Below, in pieces: positions 1 through 5,293 of a DNA stretch of 5,885 nt. Where the stretch lies: assembly GCA_002436115.1 (NCBI GenBank), contig DIXV01000045.1:1967-7851 (forward strand), read 5' to 3'. The notes under the pieces are model-generated. The model was not told the DNA's origin and ran no database searches. It was given only the letters and a program-made list of their open reading frames with translations. How positions within the stretch are numbered: the stretch's first letter is position 1; each line of letters opens with the position of its first letter. The position numbers and the translations under genes are program-made. This DNA is from Streptococcus sp. UBA6071. GTDB taxonomy: Bacteria; Bacillota; Bacilli; Lactobacillales; Streptococcaceae.

Positions 1-286
1 TGACATCATTTTCACGAATACGGCGAGAAACATCTCGTTCTCCTAAAAAAACAGTTTGCCCTTCGTCTGTTCCCTGTCCAAAACTAATCGGCTGACGATC
101 GAGTTCTGCTAACAATGAGGGAACCTGCTTCTCAGTCCAACCATTTTCTAAAGCCAAAAGCGTCGCACACCGATACATGGCTCCAGTGTCAAGATAAGTG
201 TATCCAAAATGCTGAGCAATCAACTTGGCTACAGTTGATTTACCACTTGAAGCTGGGCCATCAATGGCAATTGTAATCTTTTTCAA
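1..286 (-). CDS. cmk: Cytidylate kinase (CMP kinase), N-terminal 95 residues, truncated by window edge
   Basis: Cytoplasmic kinase that moves a phosphate from ATP to CMP or dCMP in pyrimidine nucleotide salvage and synthesis. Visible in the sequence are the P-loop near the N-terminus ([13 protein letters not shown], residues 6-18) and the downstream YLDTGAMYR segment (31-39), both hallmarks of bacterial Cmk; the full protein is usually about 220-230 aa, so more than half lies outside the window. The start is TTG at 286: reading upstream in frame gives GAC, GTT, GGA, ATA and then TAA, so no ATG or GTG is available. An AGGAG site (292-296) sits 5 nt before the TTG and overlaps the stop codon of the LysM gene upstream, so the two genes are probably cotranscribed and translationally coupled. 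The family call is secure; the TTG start is well supported. Confidence 0.95.
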   Translation of the reverse strand, partial: MKKITIAIDGPASSGKSTVAKLIAQHFGYTYLDTGAMYRCATLLALENGWTEKQVPSLLAELDRQPISFGQGTDEGQTVFLGERDVSRRIRENDV

Positions 287-294
287 GTCAACTC

Positions 295-762
295 CTATTT
301 AATCTTTACCACATCGCCTGGATTCGCATACCAAGACCCTGAAGTCGTGTACTCTGGGTTTAGTTCGTAAAGTTTCTCTACTGTAATACCTGCACGCGTC
401 GCAATCGCATAAGCTCCTTCGCCAGCTTGAACAGTAGTGGTAGCACCACTTTCTGCCTCTTCCGAGCTAGAGGCAGTCGTATCCTCAGTCTCTGACGCTT
501 CCTCACTAGAGGATGCTTCCGATGGGGCCTCAGAAGAAGAGGATGGATTATCGGGATTATAGAAGGATGTCGCCGCAGATTCGTTTTGGCTTCCACCTGT
601 AGACAAGTAAATAGAGATTCCTACCATCAAGACAACAACAACAATAAAAATCGTCAGCATAATTGTAAAGATGAGACCCGTAAGATTTCCTTTTTGGTTT
701 TTTTGGGAGCGTTGTCCATTCGTTTCATATAGCTTTTCTTCCCAGGGTTGTTTCGTCCTCAT
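295..762 (-). CDS. LysM-domain single-pass membrane protein with Ser/Glu-rich stalk
   Basis: 155-aa protein of three parts. Residues 1-28 are polar and basic (cytoplasmic by the positive-inside rule); residues 29-53 form one strongly hydrophobic helix with no signal-peptidase or lipobox motif; residues about 57-110 are a low-complexity Ser/Glu/Ala/Thr stalk. Residues 111-155 form a C-terminal LysM-like domain (starts [11 protein letters not shown], has LYELNP, ends NPGDVVKIK). This implies an N-in, C-out anchor that places a peptidoglycan- or glycan-binding LysM outside the membrane, separated by a flexible stalk. No catalytic domain is present, so an enzymatic role is unlikely. The start ATG has an AAGGAG site 5 nt upstream (768-773). 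Its stop overlaps the ribosome site of cmk, so they form one operon. The LysM lacks the usual YTV start (it has [11 protein letters not shown]), so it is somewhat divergent. The specific biological role is unknown to me. Confidence 0.85.
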   Translation of the reverse strand: MRTKQPWEEKLYETNGQRSQKNQKGNLTGLIFTIMLTIFIVVVVLMVGISIYLSTGGSQNESAATSFYNPDNPSSSSEAPSEASSSEEASETEDTTASSSEEAESGATTTVQAGEGAYAIATRAGITVEKLYELNPEYTTSGSWYANPGDVVKIK

Positions 763-771
763 ATTTTCTCC

Positions 772-800
772 TTGTTAAAATTTAAATCTCGTATTACAAT
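772..800 (+). promoter_or_regulatory. Promoter of ferredoxin gene, placing the transcription start at the ATG
   Basis: -35 TTGTTA (772-777, 4/6), 17-nt spacer, -10 TACAAT (795-800, 5/6). The expected start lies 6-7 nt past the -10, at about 806-807, which is the A of the ferredoxin ATG (807). There is no Shine-Dalgarno sequence in the 17 nt before the ATG. The promoter sits wholly inside the 44-bp divergent gap, and its -35 overlaps the ribosome site of the opposite-strand LysM gene by 2 nt. Confidence 0.65.
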
Positions 801-801
801 A

Positions 802-830
802 AACATATGAAAGTAAAAATTATTCCCCAA
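802..830 (-). promoter_or_regulatory. Weak candidate promoter for the LysM-cmk operon
   Basis: Reading the minus strand, TTGGGG (830-825), a 17-nt spacer and TATGTT (807-802) give a plausible but poor match, with a predicted start near 795 and a leader of about 33 nt containing AAGGAG. An alternative pair is TTTACT (817-812) with TAATAC (796-791), spacer 15. Either would lie inside the start of the ferredoxin gene and over its promoter. The choice between them cannot be settled by eye. Confidence 0.3.
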
Positions 831-1001
831 CGTTGCATTGCCTGTGGCCTCTGCCAAACTTATTCATCTGAATTCCATTATGACGATGACGGCATCGTCA
901 GATTTGATCATGATGAGCAAGCTGTCAAAGAATTCGCTGAAGATAATCAGATCCTTAGGGCCATCAAAGAATGCCCCACTAAGGCCATCATCTTGGATTA
1001 A
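807..1001 (+). CDS. fer: Ferredoxin, single [4Fe-4S] cluster
   Basis: 64-aa soluble electron carrier. It has CIACGLC (Cys10, Cys13, Cys16) near the N-terminus and one distal Cys56 followed by Pro (ECPTKAI), which is the four-ligand pattern of monocluster [4Fe-4S] ferredoxins of the Bacillus/Thermotoga type. The second Cys set of 2[4Fe-4S] clostridial ferredoxins is absent, replaced by an acidic middle segment (DDDG, residues 26-29, and more Asp/Glu at 34-46). The start is the ATG at 807; the only upstream signals are the -10 element and no ribosome site, so the mRNA is probably leaderless. Its stop is 2 nt from the stop of the convergent ebsA. The redox partner cannot be told from the neighbourhood. 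Confidence 0.93.
   Translation: MKVKIIPQRCIACGLCQTYSSEFHYDDDGIVRFDHDEQAVKEFAEDNQILRAIKECPTKAIILD
881..900. repeat. Perfect 8-bp inverted repeat with 4-nt loop inside the ferredoxin gene
   Basis: TGACGATG (881-888), loop ACGG, CATCGTCA (893-900). It could form a stable hairpin in the ferredoxin mRNA. It encodes the acidic DDDGIV stretch, so it may be a by-product of codon choice. It is not followed by a T-run on either strand, so it is not an intrinsic terminator. Confidence 0.5.
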
Positions 1002-1003
1002 AC

Positions 1004-1489
1004 TTATTTCTTATTCTTTTCGCTGTAATATACTTCAAAATAATCCAATTTAATCAAATGATCTGTCAATTCCACTTCACCCTTAAAGTTTGGTTCGAGG
1101 GCGATAGCATTGATAAAATACTTTTTAGGCCATTTTCGCATGTAAAAAATACGCCCCTTTGGATACTTGTCTGAAAAAAGAATGATAGAACAATAGTTCA
1201 CTTCGATTTTGTTTATAGAAGCAATCTCTATCTGGCAAGATTTCAAAGGATTAGCTGAGATAATGCGAAGTTTGCCGCCTTCTTCAATGATGAAATAGCG
1301 ACGAAACCCTATAGCTGTCAAGAGTGTGCTCGAAAACAGCAAGACAAAGAAGACGCTTGGAACTCTCGCACGCTCATAAAGTAGAATCAAATAGATTAAA
1401 AATGGGGTCGCTACAAATGACCAATAAGTAATTGACAAAGACAACTCCGGTTGCCAATGGTAACGTATCTTGCCAAAGATTTTGATCAT
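1004..1489 (-). CDS. ebsA: EbsA family membrane protein
   Basis: 161 aa from the preferred start. Two hydrophobic helices (about residues 18-38 and 45-62) are separated by a short charged loop (YERARVP), followed by a roughly 95-residue soluble, beta-rich-looking C-terminal part beginning RRYFIIEEGGKLRI, reminiscent of small bacterial PH-like membrane proteins. The N-terminal signature FGKIRYHWQPELS and overall plan match the streptococcal/enterococcal EbsA family, often annotated as a pore-forming protein; the molecular function is not well established. An ATG 15 nt further upstream (1504) is rejected as the start: a strong GGAGGTGG site lies inside that extension, about 8 nt before the ATG at 1489, and the predicted transcript begins near 1505. 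It is the last gene of the minus-strand cluster, and converges on the ferredoxin gene with a 2-nt gap and no visible terminator. Confidence 0.75.
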   Translation of the reverse strand: MIKIFGKIRYHWQPELSLSITYWSFVATPFLIYLILLYERARVPSVFFVLLFSSTLLTAIGFRRYFIIEEGGKLRIISANPLKSCQIEIASINKIEVNYCSIILFSDKYPKGRIFYMRKWPKKYFINAIALEPNFKGEVELTDHLIKLDYFEVYYSEKNKK

Positions 1490-1511
1490 TAATTCCACCT
1501 CCATGTTATCT

Positions 1512-1520
1512 ATTTTATCA
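1512..1520 (-). promoter_or_regulatory. Extended -10 promoter for ebsA
   Basis: The minus strand reads TGA-TAAAAT: a TGn extension directly before a 5/6 -10 hexamer. No convincing -35 is present, which is usual for extended -10 promoters. The predicted start near 1505 leaves a leader of about 16 nt that just includes the GGAGGTGG ribosome site, matching the ATG at 1489. It lies in the 47-62 bp gap after lit, in an AT-rich tract. Confidence 0.5.
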
Positions 1521-1551
1521 TATTTTTATTTTTTATAGGGGGTTCATCCGT

Positions 1552-2190
1552 TTAATTTTTAAATTTTTTTAACCTCGTTAGAAAGAAAGCACTTGCCATC
1601 AAGACTTCATAACAAACAAAGAAGAGGACAAAACAATGCAAGAAAAAGAGCTCTGGTAATATCAGAATGACGGGATCTTGATCAGGATGAAACAACCAAG
1701 TGGAATCCCCTGGAAAGAGAAGGTGATGAAACAGGGTAAAAAACTGACTAAAGCCGATAAAATAAGCAAAGAGACCTATCAAGATAGGAACTGTAGCCAT
1801 AAAAGCAAAACCTTTGGAAAAGGTTGCCAAGACATTAAAAGTGTCTTTTTTTATTGCTCTTTGAGTCAAATACCAAGTTAAGGGTAATCCCACCAAAGCC
1901 AAGCCCTGCACCAGATGAAATAGTTTTTTGACGCTCTCAAAATGATACAGGCCATCTGCCGAAGACGGAAAATGAGGCATGTCAAGATGCCAATTAAAGG
2001 GGTTGGTGAGATAATCCATAAGCACCTGAAAGTTCCTTTGGATGGTCTGATGGGACTGGCCTACTCCTGCTTCCAACTGCAACCACTTAATCTCTAGCGG
2101 GTAGAATAGCCAAGCCAGATAAATTGTTGTTAGAATAGCTAAACTCAACAAACAGAGAAGAGTGACGAAAAAAGTTCCTTTATATTTCAT
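1552..2190 (-). CDS. lit: DUF1461/TIGR01906 integral membrane protein, candidate lipoprotein intramolecular transacylase
   Basis: 212 aa from the ATG at 2190. Hydrophobic segments lie at about residues 8-30, 91-108, 128-147 and 174-204, i.e. four membrane helices, with a polar extracytoplasmic-looking region at 33-85. The signature matches TIGR01906: YHFESVK (His83) and [14 protein letters not shown] (His155/156) followed by [19 protein letters not shown] and FFLHCF. Known of the family: Lit enzymes of Enterococcus faecalis and Bacillus cereus are DUF1461/TIGR01906 proteins that move an N-terminal acyl chain within lipoproteins to give the lyso form, with two conserved histidines needed. By position His83 and His155 are the likely counterparts (inference). 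An ATG at 2205 would add 5 residues but has no ribosome site; the ATG at 2190 has a weak GAGTGGG upstream and gives the usual MK start. It overlaps the end of the phosphatase gene by 11 nt, implying coupled translation. Family call is firm; enzymatic role is inferred. Confidence 0.75.
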   Translation of the reverse strand: MKYKGTFFVTLLCLLSLAILTTIYLAWLFYPLEIKWLQLEAGVGQSHQTIQRNFQVLMDYLTNPFNWHLDMPHFPSSADGLYHFESVKKLFHLVQGLALVGLPLTWYLTQRAIKKDTFNVLATFSKGFAFMATVPILIGLFAYFIGFSQFFTLFHHLLFPGDSTWLFHPDQDPVILILPELFFLHCFVLFFVCYEVLMASAFFLTRLKKFKN

Positions 2191-2953
2191 CAAAATCCCA
2201 CTCATCTAAACTGAATAGCACATGATCTGGCTGGGTCGGAAGACTGGCAACTTCTTCTGCCTTAGTAAAACCAGTTGTTACAAGAAGTGTTGCCACATCA
2301 TTTTTTATCCCTGCCATAATGTCTGTTAGGTAGTTATCGCCAACCATAATGGCCTCACGCCTAGAAACACCTAAGTGTTCTAAAGCGTTATTAACAATAA
2401 CAGCCTCAGGCTTTCCAATGATAATCGGTTTAACCCGTGTAGCCGCCTCTAATAGTGCCTGAATGGAACCTGCTCCAGGGACAAGGCCTTTCTCTGTCGG
2501 AATGTTAAGATCAGGATTCGTTCCAATAAAGATGGCACCTCTTTGAATGGCCAAAGTCGCAGTCGCTACCATGTCATAGGTCAATTGGCGATCCAAGCCT
2601 ACAACGACATAAGCAGGATTTTTCTTATCTTCCCTGTAACCCGCCTCTTCAATAGCACTTTTGAGTCCAACTTCTCCGATCACGTAGGCAGTTTTGCCCC
2701 GATTCATGTCATTCATATAGTCAACGGTGGCAAGAGTTGCCGTATAGATCGTCCGCAAAGATGTCTGGATGTTGAACTGGCTTGCCAGCATTTCCTGAAT
2801 CATCTCAGGTGTCCGCATCGTATTATTTGTTACCAGCATATAAGGAAGCTTCCGCGCTTGGAGTCGCTGGATAAACCGCTCTCCTGCCGGGATGCGTTCT
2901 TTACCTCTATAAATCGTGCCGTCTAAATCAATTAAATAACCCTTGTATGTCAT
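2180..2953 (-). CDS. nagD: NagD/YutF-type HAD-superfamily (subclass IIA) phosphatase
   Basis: 257-aa soluble sugar-phosphate/nucleotide phosphatase-like enzyme. HAD motifs are all intact: motif I DLDGT (9-13, nucleophile Asp9, acid/base Asp11), motif II LVTNNT (Thr42), motif III Lys181 in IIIGKPE, motif IV GDNYLTD (Asp206, Asp211). The large C2-type cap lies between motifs II and III, as in the IIA subclass. Length and motifs match the Gram-positive TIGR01457 group. The name NagD is conventional: nothing here links it to N-acetylglucosamine use, and the physiological substrate is unknown (phosphoglycolate, nucleotide or glycerol phosphates are typical for relatives). A modest AAGAGAGA ribosome site precedes the ATG. 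It is preceded by a 238-bp gap after the thioesterase and its 3' end overlaps lit. Confidence 0.88.
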   Translation of the reverse strand: MTYKGYLIDLDGTIYRGKERIPAGERFIQRLQARKLPYMLVTNNTMRTPEMIQEMLASQFNIQTSLRTIYTATLATVDYMNDMNRGKTAYVIGEVGLKSAIEEAGYREDKKNPAYVVVGLDRQLTYDMVATATLAIQRGAIFIGTNPDLNIPTEKGLVPGAGSIQALLEAATRVKPIIIGKPEAVIVNNALEHLGVSRREAIMVGDNYLTDIMAGIKNDVATLLVTTGFTKAEEVASLPTQPDHVLFSLDEWDFDEI

Positions 2954-3191
2954 CTTATCTCTCTTATTTTTATTTTTCGTTTATTTCACTTGTGCCATCG
3001 TCAACAGCCACACCCTTTAGTCGTCAGTCTCCACCATCTCACATAGGTTGGCAAAAAACAAAGATTGCCATACTCTTGTCTCCACTGAGCCTTACTTTAA
3101 GAGCTTCTCTGACTTTAAGGACCGTTTTTTGACTGTGGCTTTCTCCCAAACTCTCTATCGCCTCTTTTTCCTAAAATGCGGTGGTTTTTCC
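2954..3191 (-). other. 238-bp gap inside the minus-strand operon with repeats and a decayed-looking reading frame
   Basis: Every other gap in this cluster is at most about 60 bp, so this one stands out. On the minus strand one frame is open for 43 codons (3170 to 3042, including KTVLKVREALKVRLSGDKS) with no good start, hits TGA at 3041 and 3026, then reads sensibly again ([17 protein letters not shown]) to TAA at 2970. Another frame gives ANLCEMVETDD to a stop. The tract also holds short direct and inverted repeats (listed separately). It may be a small decayed gene, a dispersed intergenic repeat, or a structured leader/sRNA of the phosphatase-lit-ebsA mRNA. A TTGACG (3004-2999) is present but lacks a -10 at proper distance. 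A plus-strand open frame through the region (MSSYLSYF start) has no ribosome site and is not called. I cannot identify homology. Confidence 0.4.
3006..3140. repeat. Inverted 7-mers flanking a hairpin and two pairs of direct 8-mers in the operon gap
   Basis: AGCCACA (3006-3012) is the exact reverse complement of TGTGGCT (3134-3140), and together they bracket about 120 bp. Inside are a 6-bp stem TGGCAA/TTGCCA (3049-3054 and 3065-3070, 10-nt loop), the direct repeat GTCTCCAC (3027-3034 and 3078-3085, 51 nt apart) and the direct repeat ACTTTAAG (3094-3101 and 3112-3119, 18 nt apart). Each is short and could be chance, but their density is higher than in the rest of the window. Confidence 0.35.
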
Positions 3192-3950
3192 TTAGGAGAG
3201 TTCTTCGGTATCGGACGGACGGTCTAACGCTCTCCACTCAATCCTTGCCTGAGCATTTAGCTGGCCATCTGATGTAATCTGGTGTTGACTAGATAAACCT
3301 TTAATCTCGTACTCAGACAAAACATCACCACTTGGAGAGATTTCCCGGTTATATCGCAGGGAAATCTGCTTGGGCTGATGCGATTTCAAAAAATCATAAC
3401 CCATAACCTCATACATCCAGTTTAGGTACTTACTATTGTTAACATGACCATTCATATCAATATCAAAGTAACGAACATGGTAGGTAAGCGATTGTGGCTG
3501 ATGAAGCTCTTCATACTGTCCTCCACGATCAATCTTTTTGACCTTTTCTGAACCATAGGGCAAAACCAAGTCATCTGGAACAGCAACAATTTTTCGGTTT
3601 CTAAAATCCATCAAAGCAAAGTAGGACTTCACTTCAATCATGAGTTCCCCCTCTTCATCTAAAACCCTAAACTCTCGGTAACACATAATCTTATTATAAG
3701 AGACGGCTTCTGTCTGAATTGTAATCTCTTGGTTAAAGCGTGGAAGTGTATGGATTAGAAAATGATAGTCTGTCACAACCCAAACCAGACGATAAGCGTC
3801 CAGAAGGTAGTGATCACTTCTCCCCAAATCTTCAGATTGCCTTTCTGAGACATCCAACATTTTTGACAAAAATTGAGGGAGCTTCAGATTCCCATTAACA
3901 TCTGCCATCTCAAAAGGAATGTTAAATTTTTCTTGATATAGTTTTCCCAT
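3192..3950 (-). CDS. Acyl-ACP thioesterase (FatA/FatB-type, PF01643)
   Basis: 252-aa cytoplasmic enzyme predicted to hydrolyse acyl-acyl carrier protein and release free fatty acid, ending or adjusting fatty acid synthesis. It has the double hot-dog layout of the family: an N-terminal half (about 1-130) and a C-terminal half starting near 150. The catalytic signature is YFDIDMNGHVNNSKYLNW, with Asp165, Asn167 and His169. A Glu at 203 lies 34 residues after the His, the same spacing as the catalytic Asp/Asn/His/Glu set described for plant FatB. Length fits bacterial members. The start is firm: GGAGG lies 5 nt before the ATG, and that site is within the last codons of hemW, whose TAA directly abuts the ATG, giving zero spacing and likely coupling. 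Chain-length preference cannot be read from sequence. The last residues (SDTEELS) are a polar tail. Confidence 0.92.
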   Translation of the reverse strand: MGKLYQEKFNIPFEMADVNGNLKLPQFLSKMLDVSERQSEDLGRSDHYLLDAYRLVWVVTDYHFLIHTLPRFNQEITIQTEAVSYNKIMCYREFRVLDEEGELMIEVKSYFALMDFRNRKIVAVPDDLVLPYGSEKVKKIDRGGQYEELHQPQSLTYHVRYFDIDMNGHVNNSKYLNWMYEVMGYDFLKSHQPKQISLRYNREISPSGDVLSEYEIKGLSSQHQITSDGQLNAQARIEWRALDRPSDTEELS

Positions 3951-5087
3951 TTAATCCTCCAAAATAAAACGTTCTGCCACAGTGTCTCCTAAAAATAACC
4001 CTTTTTTGGTCATCTGAATCTGCTCTCTGTTCGGTTTAAGCAAACCTTCTTCAATTAACTCGTCTACAATCGAACCATAAAGAGCGTCAAAACGGGTTTC
4101 AAATTTCTGTTCAAAAGCCTGAACAGAAACTCCTGTTTTCTTACGCAAACCGAGGAAGAGCTCTTCTTCCATGATTTCTTGCCTGGTCAATATGTCCTCT
4201 GACAAGCGGGCCTCTTTAGTCTCTGAAATCGCCTTTAAATAGTGCTGAATCGGGCCTCTATTTCGGTATCGGATACCATTGATATAGCCCGAAGCCCCCG
4301 CTCCGCAACCGTAGTACTCGTCGTTATTCCAGTACATGAGGTTATGCCGACTTTCAAACCCTTTCTTAGTGAAATTAGAGATTTCATAGTGATCAAAGCC
4401 ATTAGCCTTCAAGGTATCCAAAATGTATTCAAACATATCCGACTCTGTATCCTCATTAGGGAGATGCAAGTAGCCACGACGATGACGGTTCATAAAAACG
4501 GTATGTTTCTCCAAGATAAGACTGTAAAGACTAAGGTGAGGGAGGTCCAATGCCAATGCTTTTTTGACATCTTCTTTTACCTGTTCCATTGTCTGGTTTG
4601 GAAGGGCATAAATAAGGTCAATGGAGATATTATCAAAGCCAGCTCGCTTAAGCCCAGAAACCGTCTCATAAATCTGTGCTTGATTATGATGCCGCCCGAT
4701 TTGCTTAAGCAGGCGATCATTAAATGTTTGCACACCCAGCGAAACCCGATTAACTTTAGACGCTTTGAGCACTTGGATTTTATCTTCTGTCAAATCACCA
4801 GGGTTGGCCTCTATCGTGAACTCGTCCACATGGGTCAAATCAATGGAAGCAGCCAAGCCTGTCAAAAGGATCTCTAATTGCTGAGCAGAGATAGCTGTCG
4901 GCGTTCCTCCGCCAATATAGAGTGTTTTTAAGGGAGGCATTTCAGCAGCTTTGACTTCTTCTATTAAAGCGTTCAGGTATTGGTCAACAGGCTGATTCTT
5001 GATAAAGACCTTGGAAAAATCACAATAGTGGCAAATCTGTGTGCAAAAAGGAATATGAATGTAGGCGGAACTCGGTTTTGTGAACAT
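3951..5087 (-). CDS. hemW: HemW, radical SAM heme chaperone (formerly annotated coproporphyrinogen III oxidase-like)
   Basis: 378 aa from the ATG at 5087. Radical SAM cluster motif CTQICHYC (Cys15, Cys19, Cys22), SAM-binding GGGTP (59-63), a TIM-barrel core to about residue 230, and a C-terminal HemN_C-type domain. The HNLMYW motif (248-253, HNxxYW) marks HemW rather than true oxygen-independent coproporphyrinogen oxidase HemN. HemW binds heme and delivers it to apoproteins; this suits streptococci, which generally do not make heme but can use acquired heme (family knowledge). An in-frame ATG at 5105 is rejected: a perfect TATAAT lies between it and the ATG at 5087, so the 5105 codon would be upstream of the transcript, and homologues begin near the second site. 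There is no ribosome site before 5087; the message seems leaderless. It is the first gene of the minus-strand cluster and abuts the thioesterase gene. Confidence 0.93.
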   Translation of the reverse strand: MFTKPSSAYIHIPFCTQICHYCDFSKVFIKNQPVDQYLNALIEEVKAAEMPPLKTLYIGGGTPTAISAQQLEILLTGLAASIDLTHVDEFTIEANPGDLTEDKIQVLKASKVNRVSLGVQTFNDRLLKQIGRHHNQAQIYETVSGLKRAGFDNISIDLIYALPNQTMEQVKEDVKKALALDLPHLSLYSLILEKHTVFMNRHRRGYLHLPNEDTESDMFEYILDTLKANGFDHYEISNFTKKGFESRHNLMYWNNDEYYGCGAGASGYINGIRYRNRGPIQHYLKAISETKEARLSEDILTRQEIMEEELFLGLRKKTGVSVQAFEQKFETRFDALYGSIVDELIEEGLLKPNREQIQMTKKGLFLGDTVAERFILED

Positions 5088-5093
5088 AGACCC

Positions 5094-5102
5094 ATTATAC
5101 CA
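5094..5102 (-). promoter_or_regulatory. Perfect extended -10 promoter of hemW operon (leaderless start)
   Basis: The minus strand reads TGG-TATAAT, a full-consensus extended -10. The -35 region is poor (TTCTGA at a 16-nt spacer is the best I see), as expected when the TGn motif compensates. Seven nt downstream of the hexamer is the A of the ATG at 5087, so the start of transcription and of translation coincide. It would drive hemW, the thioesterase and probably the downstream genes. Confidence 0.7.
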
Positions 5103-5267
5103 CATTTTCCAGTGCTCAGAAATCTCTATTACACTATGGAATAGGAATTCTCATGGAAAAACCTTACCTCCAGATCCTTTTCTGCTTTAAACAGAGCTCA
5201 AAACTCCCAAAATCTGTCTGCTCTTAATGGCTAACCCTTTTATAGTAGAGAACTTATTAAAATTGAG

Positions 5268-5282
5268 AAAAGTCTGAAAATT
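5268..5282. promoter_or_regulatory. CodY-like box upstream of the amino-acid importer promoter
   Basis: AAAAGTCTGAAAATT matches the CodY consensus AATTTTCWGAAAATT at 12 of 15 positions. It ends 11 nt before the -35 of the importer promoter. CodY is the branched-chain amino acid/nutrient sensor that represses amino-acid uptake genes in many Firmicutes, so the location makes sense. AT-rich DNA gives three-mismatch boxes by chance, so this is only a candidate. Confidence 0.35.
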
Positions 5283-5293
5283 CTGAGATGTGT

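Noticed and set aside
2543..2926. Plus-strand 127-codon open frame antisense to the HAD phosphatase
   Set aside because: Shadow of the phosphatase gene, whose four HAD motifs are intact on the other strand.
2999..3004. TTGACG (minus strand) as the -35 of a promoter for the phosphatase gene
   Set aside because: No acceptable -10 hexamer at 16-18 nt; the sequence there is AACGAA-like.
2947..3132. Plus-strand 61-codon open frame across the operon gap
   Set aside because: No ribosome site, begins within the opposite gene's start region, Ser/Thr/Pro-rich composition typical of antisense frames.
3167..3196. CCTAA/TTAGG pair after the thioesterase stop as an intrinsic terminator
   Set aside because: Only 5 bp, AT-rich, and followed by A/G-rich sequence instead of a T-run on the transcribed strand.
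4242..4877. Plus-strand 211-codon open frame antisense to hemW
   Set aside because: Wholly contained opposite the well-supported HemW coding sequence; no ribosome site or family motifs.
3951..5087. HemN (oxygen-independent coproporphyrinogen III oxidase) as the function of this gene
   Set aside because: Has the HNxxYW motif and length of HemW, and the genus generally lacks a heme biosynthesis pathway.
5153..5227. Plus-strand 24-codon open frame (MEKPYLQILF start) between hemW and the importer gene, with AGGA 8 nt upstream
   Set aside because: Very short, no convincing promoter (only a TACACT-like hexamer near 5131), no recognisable features; more likely chance in a regulatory gap.
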